Source: Parelaphostrongylus tenuis (Eukaryota; Nematoda; Chromadorea; Rhabditida; Metastrongylidae). Taken from it: a stretch of 64,000 nucleotides of DNA. This document shows positions 10,900-24,249 of this stretch, piece after piece. The notes beneath the pieces are model-generated. The model ran no database searches and was not told the DNA's origin. It worked only from the letters and a program-made list of their open reading frames with translations. Where the stretch lies: assembly GCA_019055375.1 (NCBI GenBank), contig JAHQIW010006425.1, positions 1-64,000 of the forward strand. The letters are read 5' to 3'. The translations under genes were made by a program, and so were the position numbers. Within the stretch, counting starts at the first letter, position 1. Each line of letters starts with the position of its first letter.

Positions 10900-12970
10900 T
10901 TTATGTGTTTCAAGACACTTAATTCGCAGAGAACGAGGCTTTTTGCAGTTCTAGGTCAGCTGTGCACCCATTCGCATCCACTAAGGGTTCAGTTACATTA
11001 ATCTCATCAACAAAAGAATGTTTGCGATCTCCTCTATCTTCAACATCTCCTTCATTACGTGAAAATTTTCCAGACCAGTGTTGGCCTGTGCGTTTTATTT
11101 ATACCTCTTTGGCCTCATATCTCATTTAAGGTCTCAAGCTGCGTGCGCAACATTACGTCTGAGTTCTATTTTGTAGCATCAGATTTGTCGAACTGCTATT
11201 TTTACATCTAGAATTCCTATCTTTATTATCTGCTCTGAATGTAATTCGGATTACATCTTAATTGCAGAGAGTGTTTGTGAATAAAATAAATCTTGTATTA
11301 TTACATGACAGTGCAGTTTAGCTAAAAAGAATTATTGCATCATTTGATTTATTATTATTTTACATGACGTGTCATCACATCTAGTGTGTGGAGTCCAGCA
11401 CTTTCTGCTTTCGATTTATAACCTCGCGTTTATTTTCCACAAAGGTCGTCGGGCACTTTCAATATAATTACCCAAATCTGAGAGAGCAATGCTCGCTTTT
11501 GTTGGCAATGTGGTTCACTCGAGCTGAACGCTCTGAAAATATCTCCTATTGTTTGATGGGGCTTCTCACGTTGTATCAACTGCTACATGAGGAATTTTGC
11601 TCCTTGAATGTTGTGAAGTGCTAGTCATGTTGAAGTTCCTTGCCATATTTAAGAGCAGAGCTAAGGCGTTTTCACGTCAATGCAAGAAATATTGGCAAGG
11701 AAGTCGAATTTGCACCTTGTTTCTAATAGCCTGCATCACTGACCATTCCGCTCCTTATGCGCTAATCTCTACCAGTTTAATATTTTGCAGTGAGATTCAT
11801 CGCCACATTCGTGTGTGCTTCATTTCGCGCCTTATTTCTGTTTAGGAAAGAGCTATCAGATTTGTTACAATGATTTTGGAATGGTATCATCTATAAGCTA
11901 GGCTTCATCCTTTTCATCTCTTTAAATTGAGTCTTCTCGTCCTCCACTTCTGATTAACAATATGGGAACAATTTCTGCGAATCGAAGATGGTGTAGATTT
12001 TAGCCGTTAACCTTTAGTGTCATACTTCCCCTTATCAGTCTAATGTTGACTGGCCTTAAAGTCCACGAAAGACACAGAAGTGTTTCCCCAAGTGATTTCT
12101 TTTGCCTACTTTACCTTTCCCATGTTGCTAATGATTCACGACGGCGAAATTTCGATAGAAAACTAATATTTAACTCATGCAATCTTCAAATCAGCGCTAG
12201 TAGTATCTTGGTCACCTAAAAGCTTTACGGTTTCTATCAATTTAAACAAATTCAACATTAATTTTTTTTATGAACAGTCTCCAAATTATCAATACAAGCC
12301 CTTTTCGCACTAGCTAGCGTCTCAAGGAATTGGTCTTCTTTGAAGCATGGAAATGATCAAATTGATTTACAATCAATTTAGCCAAATATGTTCATAGTTT
12401 CAACAGTTGAACGCGATGTCGAAATTAAGCAGCATAGGAAATGGCATTCCAAAAACCCATCGTCTTTTGCTTGCTATCTACTAAGTGAGGGACATCATAT
12501 GCACAAGGTTACTTGGGTAAAGAATGCTTCCCTTCAACTCAAAAACGAACTTGAGGTATGAGAAGAGATCATGCGTGCTCTGTGCTTATCATCTTACGAT
12601 TTTGGAAATTACACAAGATGACTCGAGAGTTTTACGCATTGATGTTCCGGATTTTTGGGTGAGGATCTGAACTTTGACTGCAAAATGTATTGTTTGCGTC
12701 TTGTCCTTTGTGTGCCTAATAGATTGCCTGCGAGTTCCCACCGACCATTCCTTATAAAGGAACACAATGGTCTACCCATGGTTGCCAGCGTATTCTTCCT
12801 TTCACGATTTACAAAAAATCGTCAAAATCATGCACGAACTTATGCAATCAGCGCCTCTACTGCTGATCAAAAATATGTAGCTTTATGTTGGCAAGTGAAA
12901 AAATTACCTAACGTGGAGTCCTTTCAGTGTGATTGGTTGACGATTGTTGCTTGCCTGGCTCACGGCTTAC
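10900..12970. other. no recognisable gene
   Basis: Scattered open plus frames (11388-11845, 12655-13095) without family similarity or clear splice partners. The last one runs into a TA microsatellite. Confidence 0.35.
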
Positions 12971-12974
12971 GTCA

Positions 12975-12975
12975 G

Positions 12976-13007
<32 letters not shown>

Positions 13008-13034
13008 TATATATATATATAGTATATATATATA
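12975..13034. repeat. (TA)n microsatellite
   Basis: Alternating TA tract with two interruptions. Confidence 0.95.
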
Positions 13035-13102
13035 CCAATCGCTGAAAGAAAGTCACTTTGAGAGATCTTTTTACTTTGAGGAGAGTGTAACTTAAACGGG
13101 AA

Positions 13103-13192
13103 CGGCATGTTCTTCCGATGACGCTTGCGAAAAAGCTGAAACGTGCATCTAGTACTCGAAGTGCCATACCAGACATCTGAAAGGCTCAAGCA
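13103..13192 (+). ncRNA. decayed hammerhead ribozyme motif, single copy
   Basis: Has the same flanks as locus 3: CGGCAT upstream, then TAGTACTCGAAGTGCCATACC and CTGAAAGGCTCAA downstream. The core is CCGATGA (13115-13121, U4 changed to C) with GAAAC at 13138-13142, a GTGC loop and an AUC triplet ending at 13149. Stem II is weak. Probably an inactive, diverged copy of the family at 46817. Confidence 0.5.
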
Positions 13193-13199
13193 AATTCCA

Positions 13200-16100
13200 T
13201 TAGATCCTGTTTTAATTGGGCTACTATTTTAAGGCGAGCAGATTTTACAACTATACACTCAACAATGTTAAGCTCAATCAACTATTATTCATTTTCTATT
13301 TCCTCTTCTCTTGAAAAGATTTATGCATAATTCATACAAAAAAGAACGTGTATCATTATTACCGCGTATGATGAACCCAAAATCAACAACTCATATGAAC
13401 ATCAAAAGTCAACACAACAGGGAATGAGGCAATTTTTGAGACTAAAGTTGATTTACATACATTCTGAAAAATAAAGCCATCTACGGAATATTGACATTAC
13501 ACAATAAATCAAAGATTTGGCGGGCTAGGAAAAGAGAGTGTGCGTAGGTTACGAGAATGAAGGCAAATAATGTTGAAAGCATCTCCTCTGAGATTTCCCG
13601 CATTGTTCGAACGCTCTCATTAATACATTGCTCTACAAAGTTTCGTTCAACTCGCGGTACTCATAATTAATGCCATTTTCCAATGAAGAGTGTTACAAAC
13701 TTTAATTCGGCTGGACTTTCGGTTTCATTTGCGCAGTGGCCAACTCCAGATTTTTGCAATGTGTAAATTTCTATTAGGACTTCAAATTAGCTTATCAGTG
13801 AAAAAAGGCGTATTCGTTGATCTTCTTCCACATTAACTGCTTCATATCAATCCTGTTGACAACAATGATTACGTAGCTAGTACCTTAGAACGTTCACTAG
13901 GCTCTACTGTATGATCTAAGGGTTTTTTTTGCCTTATTAATCTATATTCACATAATTTCCCTAAAATATAATGGTCAGCTTACCACATGTCTTTCTAATT
14001 AGAGATATTTTTATATTTTGTTGAAATTAATCCAAAAAATTAGGCATTATTAGTTATCAAGCTAGAAAAAAATGCACGATGCTTCATCACACTGCTTGTC
14101 CTACACTCAAATTTCATGATTTCGCACTCATCCATGTAGAATTGTCAGGAGATAGCAAGTACGCTTCTTTCTACTTTTAACTTCGCTCATGAGCCCTCTG
14201 TTTATGATCTAAGGTGGTCGTTTCCTAAACCACTTTCATATCCCAACATTTTTGCTGTTTATGTGCTCTGGATAAAGCGAGAATATATTTATAATGGCAG
14301 CTAAGTAACCCAGCGCAGCATAATCGTCATCCGTATCTGCGTATCACTCAGTGCTTCTCAATAGAAATAAGAAGAGGCTAAGTTGATCGCAAAACGACCA
14401 GTAATTTTAATCGTATTGCTGCTGATCCAGTACAACTGATGATGTTCTGTTAACTCTTTCTCCTCGATAATTGTAATTGCATCACGAATTCCAGTGGGCG
14501 AACAAGTGGGAGAGCGTCAAGATCTGCTCTTCTTGGTCTAAAGTGATGCTTCAATTAGCAAGTGGTGTTGTTGACTCGTTTCTCCTGAGGAGGGCTTTCC
14601 ACTATTGTAATCATTGGAGTATCATTCTCGTCTATCATCGATGGCACGTTCACTGCAGAATGACGGCTACGGTTCAACATGGAATTCTGAAACAAAAAAG
14701 ATCAAGATCATTACTACTTCACTATTTCAAGTCTATGTGTCAAGGAAGAGATCCTTATGCAGTCAGCGAACAATGAGATTGTCAAAGCTTTTTGCCTTTC
14801 AGGACATATATGATATCAAATTTCTACCTTCCATTCAACTTCTAAACAAAAGAAAATTCACGTAGTCGCAGAAAGAGCGAGAGAGGCCTCTGTAATGTAT
14901 AGGCTATCACACGCACTTGGTAAGGGCGATACACGGGTTGTGCAGCCTAGGGCTCCGCGCCTGGGGTTTCGTTTACCACTTAGTATTTTTGGATGTTATA
15001 ACATGCCAACATTGCTATTAAATTAGCAGAACATAGCATATTTGTAGAATATATAGACGTTCTTTTCTACAAGAATTATTAATTCTGGGAATCTCAAAGT
15101 GCTTCACGACTCATCTAGCTCCAATCCATTTTTTTCGCATAAAAATACCCTACTAGTATGTGCAAAGATGAACGCATGTGGCGGTGGTCAGAGCTGCCCC
15201 GCAATACAGTAGTGATCTTTATTTTGAGTGCTTTATTAAGACCAAGCTCAAATTTCAATAAATCCTTTCATTTTGAGTCAACTTGTCATGTGGTCTGGTA
15301 AGGGCTCTTGTGCTGCCTTAACTGACTACATGACAAGTTGGCGCAAATAATAATGAAAGGACAGCAGTGATCGTTGGTTTGATCCAGAGCACAGAACTCA
15401 GCGAGCCTTCCATCACTTTGGCTTTGAGAAGTGCTGTGAAGAGGAACTCTGGTAAGATTTCAATTTTAGCCAAACTTGGTCGCTATAAAAAATAGACTTT
15501 TATTGAGGAATTCTATATAGATTTATTTTTGGTGAGAAGAGCTTGCCCTACAAATTATCTCTTTCCATTACGAATTGTATGTAATGCACACGCATTGCGT
15601 GGAAGCACACCCGTTTGCACTCCTTTTTTACTCAGTGGAGCATTTTCACTAGCCTGTTAGTAGTCATTCGATAGTTTAGAAAGTGAGAATTTTGATACTG
15701 AGCTTATTTTCTGGAGAATACTTTCATATTCTGTTCTTTCTTCCTTCTTTTTAATACAATAGCAACATCAATGGAACGGAATCGCATTCCAACTCTGTCC
15801 ATATTTCTTTTCTTGCTTTTACTTGATTCATATCCGTCGGAAGTAGGGAGCGGATCAGGTCTCTCATGCAGTGATGGACAGACTTAACCAGTTGCATATG
15901 GTCTCACTGAAGATATGGGGGAGGCTGGAATTACTCAAAGTACAGAAAGGTGCCTTTATGGCATTCAACTAAAAAGAAATTTGTAGGGCAAGTAAAATTG
16001 GTGCGCATATCCAGTGGCAAAAGTCATCATGATATTAAATGGTATGAGCATAGAATAAGTAAATAATGGAAGTACTCACATTCAGAAATCAGCCAAATTA

Positions 16101-17120
16101 ATCTGTTTTGAAATCCTAGTTGTGAAGTACACTAATATTCAAAACCTGTCGAAAGTTGTCGATGCGGGGCCATCCTATGCAACGCTCACTACCGTTCTCC
16201 ACATATCACTCATCGTTTCTCATTCAAACACTATGACAAATTTTGTAGTATACTATGTTAGAGGATATCAAAAGTAGAAAATTTATGTCGCCGTCTTTGA
16301 TTGTAGAAATGGAGAATGATGATTTACTAGATTGAGTAAAAGTGGATCTATAGAAATTTTTACCGATTACTATAGAATATAGCCTCGTCTACAACTCCGC
16401 AGAAGAGTGAACTCCTGAAGTACATTGCTATTACAAAGCTCCTCCGAGCTGTCTATGAAATGACATTGCACTACAATGTGTAATATCAGCTTAACAACTA
16501 TATCATTGTTTTGTGAACAGCTTGGCGTGTTTCAAGGAAAAATGAGCTTTTGATGTTTCTTCAATCCCACCCTTCGCTGATGACAAAATTTCTTTTATTG
16601 ATGGGAAAGGTCTGGCGCGCTCCAATCGAGGTCAATCGCCTCAACTATCGCACGAAAGATCAGCGCAACGCCGCTTTTTATCAACGATTGGTGTGAGAGG
16701 GTTGAGTTTACATTACTGTCAAGCATACGGTAGCGAATTTCTCAAGTAACCCGCAATGGATGCCCTCGCGCTACTTTTAGAAGGGATAGGTTTCCTATCG
16801 AGTTAGGAAACATAAGATAGAAAAATTACACATGCATGAATAGTGAGTAAGTCTATGACACAATTTAGAATTTATAACCATTAAAAATGACATCAAATGG
16901 GCAAGTGCAGTATTTGATTTACAAAAATAATCCCACAATCTGCGTTAGTAGCATGGACACTTTTCAAGTAGCATATTATACTGTTTGAGTGAATATGATA
17001 TGTGAAGGTGGATGACTTGTTCTCGTGCCACTCAACGAACCAAATATAAGAGTACGACGCTTTTTTCTTTGGTTTAGACTTTTCCATTTATGCTAACCTA
17101 TTTTTCATTTGGGATATGCC
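13200..17120. other. no recognisable gene; one hairpin
   Basis: AT-rich sequence without supported coding. An inverted repeat pairs CCTTTCATTTTGAGTCAACT (from about 15267) with its near complement ending at about 15361, around a loop of some 40 bp. Confidence 0.35.
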
Positions 17121-17126
17121 TGATGT

Positions 17127-17428
17127 GCGCATGTGGCGCAGTAACTAGAGGTGCTCTGCGTCGCAAACAAGGTCGATGGTTCGACCTCGCACTTATGGCT
17201 CACCAGCCATCCATCTCTTCGAGGTTGATATATTGGTACCCAGACTGGTCTCAGACTTGTCTGGGAGGATAAGCAGCACTGACTCGATACAGCGGGATGC
17301 CCCGCGAGCCTTTATGAAGGCCACATTTGCATTCAAATCGCCTTGAATGAAGTTAAAAATTGAAGGAGAATGCATGGCACATCCCTTAGAGGTTGATCAA
17401 GAAAATTTTATCCTTCTTTACTTTTTAT
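17127..17428 (+). repeat. tRNA-derived SINE, family B
   Basis: Starts GCGCATGTGGCGCAGTAAC, with B-box-like GATGGTTCGACCTCGC. It continues through GGTACCCAGACTGGTCTCAG and ends near GGTTGATCAAGAAAATTTTA. Full-length-looking copy. Confidence 0.75.
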
Positions 17429-17429
17429 A

Positions 17430-18890
17430 TAAGTGATGCTGATGCCTGAAATTAGTCTTCTAAGCCGTGAATCACAAACCTTCCTAATTTGGCTGCCCTT
17501 TGATGCTTGGCTCACGGTGCTGCGCAGTATAGTTTCCTCGCACCCTCTCGTACCTAAGTATGGCAATAGTTCAGAAAAAGTCCGCATCAATTATTCACAA
17601 TAACTTTGCCCTGATACTCACTTAGACTGACAAGGAAGCAAGAGGATTTTATGAAAAGCTCGACGGTATTTATGGCTATAAGCAATGTATATAAGTGGAT
17701 TCAGTGAACTGCTAAGCAACGAGAGCCATTGGAAGAATGGCCGAAGTACCTGAAAATGGATTCAAGTAAAGAGATAGGTCTGTATTCTTGGTGAGCTGAC
17801 GCGAGATGGTCGACATAGCACTTATTTCGCAATATCGTATCACCCCGATACATTTCGCCATCACTGAAGGGATAAAATTAACATCAACCTACTCGATTGA
17901 AAAAATTCAATGCTGCAAAAGGAAAAACAGAAACGATTTTCAGCTGAACTTGAGCAGATTTGAAAACAGGGACAGTTCTTTGTCGCTCATTTTCAAGCAG
18001 AGATAGCAGTTAGAGAGAGTTAAATTGGTTTTAGAGGATCAGTTCAAGCAAAATTCAAATTCAGCCCGATACATGGTATACAAAGTTATTTGGCGACAAT
18101 TTTGCATTCAATTTAATCCAGAACACTTCAGAGTAGTTCCAGCCGATATTTTCCGCTTTTACACTAGGAGAAACACTAGAATCTCATAATGTTCACCGAT
18201 GCACTTATGTCTTATATTGTTCCACTGCATTTCGACCACTGCTACCAGTTCATTTCTCCAAAGTCATTTAAAATTGCCCCTTAATTTGGTTCGATGCTTA
18301 GTTCATTGAAAATAAGTAGAAATGAGATAATTGTTTGCTCTTGAATAATCATTTTACTGGATGGTTTTTATTAAGCTATTTATTCATCTCGCACGACTCA
18401 CAATACATTTTTTTCCATATTTGCGGATCCCTCCCATTCATCTTCCACTAAGGTTTTCAAACATTTATTTCGCATGTTGTACTGATTGCCGCTTGAGAAC
18501 TCTGCTTTATTCATGGTGTCATAAAATACAGGTTAAATCAAGACACCGTGTAAACTTGAGGGCAGTCGAGCTTAGGCGTTCCCACGTGGTCGTGGGGAAG
18601 TGATGGGAGAGAGCGATTGAAATAACACTTTCTAGTTGATAGCTTGCACCATTAACCACTTGACCACTTTCATATTCTCAACCGAACTGCCTAATAATTT
18701 GTTGCCGATGAATATAGTTGACAAATTGAAGCGATTCAATCTTCCTCTCAGCACACACCAGAGAAGTCTGGGAACATGTTTTTAAGAAGACCCTTTTCTG
18801 CATCCCAAAAAAATGTATTAGACAGCATGTCCGTGGCTACCATTCTATGGCATAGAGGTTTCTGAGAAGGATTACTTGAAAGATTTGTAA
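17430..18890. other. no recognisable gene
   Basis: No frame here could be assigned. The 5' part of the PLE that follows may begin in the last few hundred bases. Confidence 0.3.
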
Positions 18891-18899
18891 ATTTAGAAT

Positions 18900-20447
18900 T
18901 AGGAGCTAATCGCAAACGTTGCCTGTATGCTCGCGTAAGTTGCACTCACCGGCTCGAAACACTTCCTATCCACCATTACGTCCCGGTTTACACTTACTTA
19001 TCAAGACCAATAAGTTAGCATGCACTGATGTTCTGCCGTCAACTAATCCATCATAATTCAAAGTTAGACCCACCATCAGCTGTGTAAACGAGCCGACGGA
19101 CAGATTCACGTGGTTTATAAACCCACGACTAGTCCAATACTGAAACACATTCCAACTCATCTCACAAATTCCAAATGCCTCTAGACGGTTGACGTAACGC
19201 ATCTCCCAATAACGCGTACGTAATGGAGTCCTTCAACTGACCACACTTTATAGTGTCAAATGAGTGCGCAATGTAAAGTCATCTGCGAGCTCTTGAGGGG
19301 ACACGAAAATCACAAACGTGTATGGCTTCTTCATTCGGCTGTTCATGGCTTTTTTGAAAAAATGCCTAAACTGCTCATTCTTATGGACCGGGAATTATCT
19401 CGCACAAATAAGAGAGCCGGCAATGGGACAAAGACTAGCCTCAACCCTTTTTATAGCTTTTATGTCTAGAATAGAGGCTCCAATAATGGATCTCCGGCTG
19501 TTACTCTACTGTAGGTATATAGATGATTCTGTTGTCGCCTGCTAAACGCAAGAGGAGATGAACAAATGTTTTGAGTTGCTGAATATTCAGGCAGAGTACA
19601 TGGAGTTTACCCGCGCGAAACCGAAAGCAAATTTGCTTCCATTTTTGAACGGTGATCCAAGCAACAAAAACATCTTGGTTAATTACCTGTCTTCTCATCC
19701 ATCACACACAGAACAGGCACTTGTTTAAAACATGCTTCAAACAGCTTTCAGTGTGTGCACAGGAAAAGAACATAAAGTAGAGTCCTCAAGCTTGGAGCGA
19801 ATAAAAGCCATCTCTAAAAGCCACGACATGGTAGAATCTCCTTAGCTTAAATTTAGAGGAAGCTCGACGCCCCTCAGCCTAAAGCTCACAAGAATAATGT
19901 TCCATTCATCCTGCGCTTCATTTCTAACGGAAAAAGTGCAGCTGTTGAAAGCTGCCTAAAAAGAGCAAATTCGAATAACTCGGTAGCAGTAGTTGAGATG
20001 GCACCAAATATACTAAAGCGCCAATTAGTCCGCAACCAACTGTATCACCTCCTCTGCGAAACGAAAGACTGGCAAGTTTGTTCAAATGGTAGAGACGGCG
20101 ACTGCATGATATTTGGTAAAATTTATCTGATCTCTTGCGAGATATGCAGGGATGAGTATATTGGCGAAACGGGTGGACCACTCTGCATCCGCGTAAAAGA
20201 GCACCTAGCTGAGAAATGTAATTTCGACCCAAAACACCCACTAGGCACGCATAAGGGACAAAGCATAAGGGAGCCAGTTTCGAGGTTCAATTCACGGTTT
20301 TTGCACAGGAATCAAGAACATCCGAGCTTAAAACTTTGGAAGCCTCCTAGGCTACATAGGAAAGTCCCAAAAATAAACTGTAAAGAGGAGTGCCTCGTAG
20401 TAACGCGTGACCGCGCACCACACCTAAGGCTATTCTTTCCGGCCTGA
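18900..20447 (+). pseudogene. Penelope-like element reverse transcriptase plus GIY-YIG, decayed
   Basis: A multi-frame relic of a PLE polyprotein. In order: a KVRPTISCVNEPTDRFTWFI segment (about 19055-19115), corresponding to the RPIIS..GGPTDRISWF region of these reverse transcriptases; an AMGQRLAST block with IAFMSRIEAPIMDL and the catalytic YCRYIDD (about 19430-19525); QEEMNKCFELL and FTRAKPKANLLPFLN; ILVNYLSSHPSHT; and a GIY-YIG nuclease frame (19998-20447) with IYLISCEICRDEYIGETG, IRVKEHL and HPLGTHKG. Many stops and frame changes interrupt the RT part. The nuclease frame is still open over about 149 codons and retains YLIS and YIGET. PLEs copy RNA at chromosomal nicks, often at telomeres or dispersed sites. 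No complete terminal repeat is visible next to it. Confidence 0.85.
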
Positions 20448-20794
20448 GTCAGGCACATTCTCACTTAAGCACTGACTCTAAACGGCTGGTCTCCAATGCT
20501 TAATTGGAAGACCTAAAACTTCTAAACGGTGAATATTTTAAAATGAAGCTTATTGCTACGCAATCCTAAATTGCCTTCGACGTTTTCTGCCGGCGTTCTG
20601 GAGGTGTTTGAGTGAGTGAACTGCAGATCAATTTGATCTTTCAAGCCGTGAGGAGGGCCAAACTCGTCGAATCTCTAGTCACTGTACTGTATTATATTAT
20701 TGTGCTAAACTACTGCATTGCTATACTGTTTTAATGTACTACATTACTAGCACTCAATAAATAGGATTATTACCAACCTAGGAACAGCTTATCA

Positions 20795-21107
20795 AAATAT
20801 AAAAAGGATAAAGGATAAAGCTCTCGGCGTTGATCAATCCTTTAGGGATGCGCCATGCATTCGACTTCAATTTCTAACTTCGTCTGAGGTGATTGAATGC
20901 ATATCTGGCCTTTACAATGACTCGCGGTGGCCTCCCGCTGAACCGAGTCAGTGCTGCTTATCCTCCCAGACAAGTCTGAGACCTGCCTGGTACCAATTTA
21001 CCGACCCCGGAGGGATGGATGGCTTGGTGGTCCATGAGCGCGAGATCGAACCATTGACCTCGTGTGCGACGCAGGGCACCTCTAACCACTGCGCCACATG
21101 CGCTCAT
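20795..21107 (-). repeat. tRNA-derived SINE, family B
   Basis: Near full-length minus-strand copy ending GCGCCACATGCGC (plus strand). It starts in AAAAAGGATAAAGGATAAAG, which on the minus strand forms the tail. The 78-codon frame inside is a repeat by-product. Confidence 0.8.
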
Positions 21108-21109
21108 CA

Positions 21110-24100
21110 AAATATAGGCCACTGATTTATTCTAACTATGCTGAGGTTAACAGATAGCCGGTTCTTGGTTTTTTTGCTACATTGTAGCGTAGAGCACATG
21201 ACAAAACATTCATCGATGTTCCCGCGGGAGAGCAGTAGGAGTGCGAATATGGAAGAGTACATCTTCTCTGTGGGAGATAAAGATAATGTCAGAGACGTGA
21301 TGTCATTGCTGTTTTCGATTCGATGCCCTTCATAATGAGCGTCTGTCCGAACAATGTCTTAATAATTCCGTACTGCGCTCACTACGACTTCGCAGATGTG
21401 GGGACGACTTCCAATGATATCATTCTCATACTCCTAACGAAGTGGCAATAAACATGCATGACTAGCCGATTCGGCATCTCGTGCCTCATCAGCCTTCTTA
21501 AAAGGGCATATTGACTGTTTAATGAGTCTAAAGAGTATTCCCTGGGCTTGGAAGTGTTGTGACATATCGTCAAAAGGATTGTGATCGCTCAGAAGAAGAA
21601 ACTAATAATAAAAACATCTCTTATATTAGTCCACCTTTCATTCTTCACACGGAACAGATCATGTGAAATCTCTTTTCGAAAGGGTAATATGGAAACGCAT
21701 GGGGAAGAAGAGGAGAATGTTTCAAAGTAGCACAAGAAGTAATTATCTTCAATGCCAGAATTTATTCGAAACTTAGGTTGAGCAAAGAATAAAAGTTGTC
21801 TCCCTCGAGGGAATCATCGCAGCGTGGATAATATCTCGTGCTCTCCATTATCGATAAAGTAAGAATGTCGTTAATAATTAAGATTTATAACTCAAAAAAA
21901 AGATGTTGTAAATAAGTGAGTTCAGAGTTCTCTTTACGTTCTTCGTTGTACAACACAGTAAGTGGTCTTCAGTAGGGCAGTGATGGGTATCGATGTTTTG
22001 GTTCAAACAGACTACTTCTATTTCGCGTCCAGTTAGATAAAGATTTTTCTAATTTTATTTGATTCGTCTCACTGTTTTCCTTCTTTTTCATTGAGCAGAT
22101 CCCAGTAATTCTAACATTCTTTTTGTTTTGACGTCTTCTTGAAGATCGTAAAGTGCTGAGTTAGCAGTTTTCCTTATAATATCGAAGACAGCCTAGGTGT
22201 GGCGCTTCATAGGACATTCGTGTTGATTGCTGGAGATTATTGGGGTTAGGGATAGCGTTGCCACGCCGCGACGAGCATTACAGCTATTAGCCCACGGTCC
22301 CCGATCAGGATTTATACCTTTAAAAAATCAATAGAGAAATCAAAATAATTATTCAGATAACCGTGTTGTCATAAATATATTGACGAAAAGGAAAGAGTAC
22401 GTCAACTATATGAAAAGAAATACCTATACGATAAATTCAACTACGGCAAGCGGTATGCTAGTGGAGTGCTTAGTGGTGCAGGTTTGACAGAAATAAGGTG
22501 TGAGTTCGACTCTCTTTTTAATATTCTTTTGCAATAACGTGGGGGAAACGCCTTAGCTCAGCTATTTTCATGATTGCAAGGAAATCGAGGCAACCAGAAT
22601 TCTAAGGCATCCAAAAAGAAGATGAATTTTCCAAGCAACTGTCGAGGCAATCCACTAAAAGTCTGAAGAACTATGGGGCGGTAGCGAGGAAGCGAACAAT
22701 AAATGCTGTAATGTGCGAAGCAAATGTGATGACGTGCTGTGTAGTAAAAATAAAATCTTGACAAATTAGTCCAAAATATAAGACACCAAAACGTGAAGGT
22801 GATAATTTTGGAATCCATGGCGAAACTTGGCGCAAAAATTGAGAACGTCATCTGGTCAAATGTCAAGTCATTTTGGATCAACTTCAGTGCCGCAGAAATT
22901 TACAGCGCCACCGATTGTGTGAAAATTGACCTTGCCTTTATCTTGGTTAATTTTTAAGCCGAGATGAGGACTTCTTTTCCGTATTAATTCACAGTTCTGG
23001 AATTAGTCCTCAAAAGTAAAGAAAAGGAACTGTTTACGTTTACAAGGATATTCGAAATATGTTTCTGATTTAGGTTCGAGCCTATCTCGTTTGAAGATCT
23101 CTACAACTTTCACTACATGTCCCTAATTAATCATCATAGATTCTCAATTTTCTCTATCGAATAAATACCTTCAGCTTATTCTGTTTGAGTATCGTGCGGC
23201 CAAATAACATCTAATGAGTAGTTTTCTCCTTACACTGGGAATGCAGTCCCTCGGGGAATCACATACATCTAAAGGACTACAAGCACTCTAATTCCACAAA
23301 AAGATTATTTGCGGATGAAAGGTTTGCTAACATCGTGAAAGTAACAATAAGAATGCCATGACGTTACTGAGAAACGAGTTTTGAAACTATCAAAATCTCA
23401 ATACCATTTTGTGACACCTATAGTATAAAAGCTTTTTAAGGCAAGTCAAAACATTAAAAATTTCACTGTTGTAATAATTTAGAGATTCATTTTCTGCATA
23501 CTCTGGTAGTTTCTAAGATTTGGAGCCAGAATCTTGCTGTGCTTGGTTAAAAGCTAAACAAAATTGGTTCCAGAAGCCTTCCGCTATGCTCCCTACATTT
23601 TCTTCGCAAAGAAGTTTCTCGTAGTTATTATTTTCACAATGAAGTCTCTCGTAGTCTATAAATGATTCTGTGTGTGGAAACATCAAAGTTACCACACCAA
23701 GACACTCATTATTGCTAGGAAAACTGAACCAAAGGTGTTACCGTATTCTTAACAGCATTTGTTCACCGCTCGCGGCAGTATTTCTTTTCCCGAAAGTAGG
23801 GAGGTTTTCCCGTAAGCAACTATATAGCAAAGTGGCTTCCTTAAGCAGAGTCTTTAGAAATTTTGACGAGGTTTACTTCTCACTAATGTTTTTTATTGCA
23901 GAGAATAAGCACGACTTTATAGCAACGATTACTACGAAAAAATCATAAAACTGTTTTAATAGTATTCGACGATTGCCATTAGAAAGTGCTCTTAGAAGTG
24001 CCCTGCGTTAAAAGTATGAATTTTACGATTTTTTTGAAAAAGAAGGTTACCTGAGAGGCCAGCATGAAAACGTAAGAGCTATTGTCGGCGAAAAAGAAAA

Positions 24101-24160
24101 AGTAGGTGTAAATACCTGAAAAAGGGTTTGTTCAAATATAACCCACCGAAACTATTATAT
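21110..24160. other. no assignable gene
   Basis: A weak tRNA-like patch lies at 22450-22510 (GAGTTCGACTCT B box). A minus-strand frame ending in a stop at 23513 (LLCEENVGSIAEGFWNQF) follows a CACACAG acceptor at about 23673. It could be a terminal exon, but no gene was joined to it. Confidence 0.3.
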
Positions 24161-24164
24161 GTAT

Positions 24165-24242
24165 AAATAAGAGAATTGACTAGTGAGCAAAAACACGGCC
24201 TCAGACGGAAGTTGAACCCGCGTTTCATTCATAAAGGGGACG
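24165..24242 (-). repeat. SINE family A fragment
   Basis: AGAGAATTGACTAGTGAGC, AAAAACACGGCCTCAGACGG and a decayed B box match the family A head. The upstream part is truncated. Confidence 0.55.
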
Positions 24243-24249
24243 GAAACTA

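Noticed and set aside
12960..13100. Reading frames with runs of alternating Tyr and Ile on both strands
   Set aside because: They are translations of a TA microsatellite.
20889..21125. A frame shared with 28749-29055 and 39068-39396 that looks like a small protein family
   Set aside because: All copies are translations of SINE family B, with the tRNA-like head and boxes at the expected end.
23513..23673. Minus-strand frame after a CACACAG acceptor, ending in a stop, as a GPCR tail exon
   Set aside because: The only plausible upstream donor (near 23738) gives a different phase, and no TM7 exon links it to the receptor.
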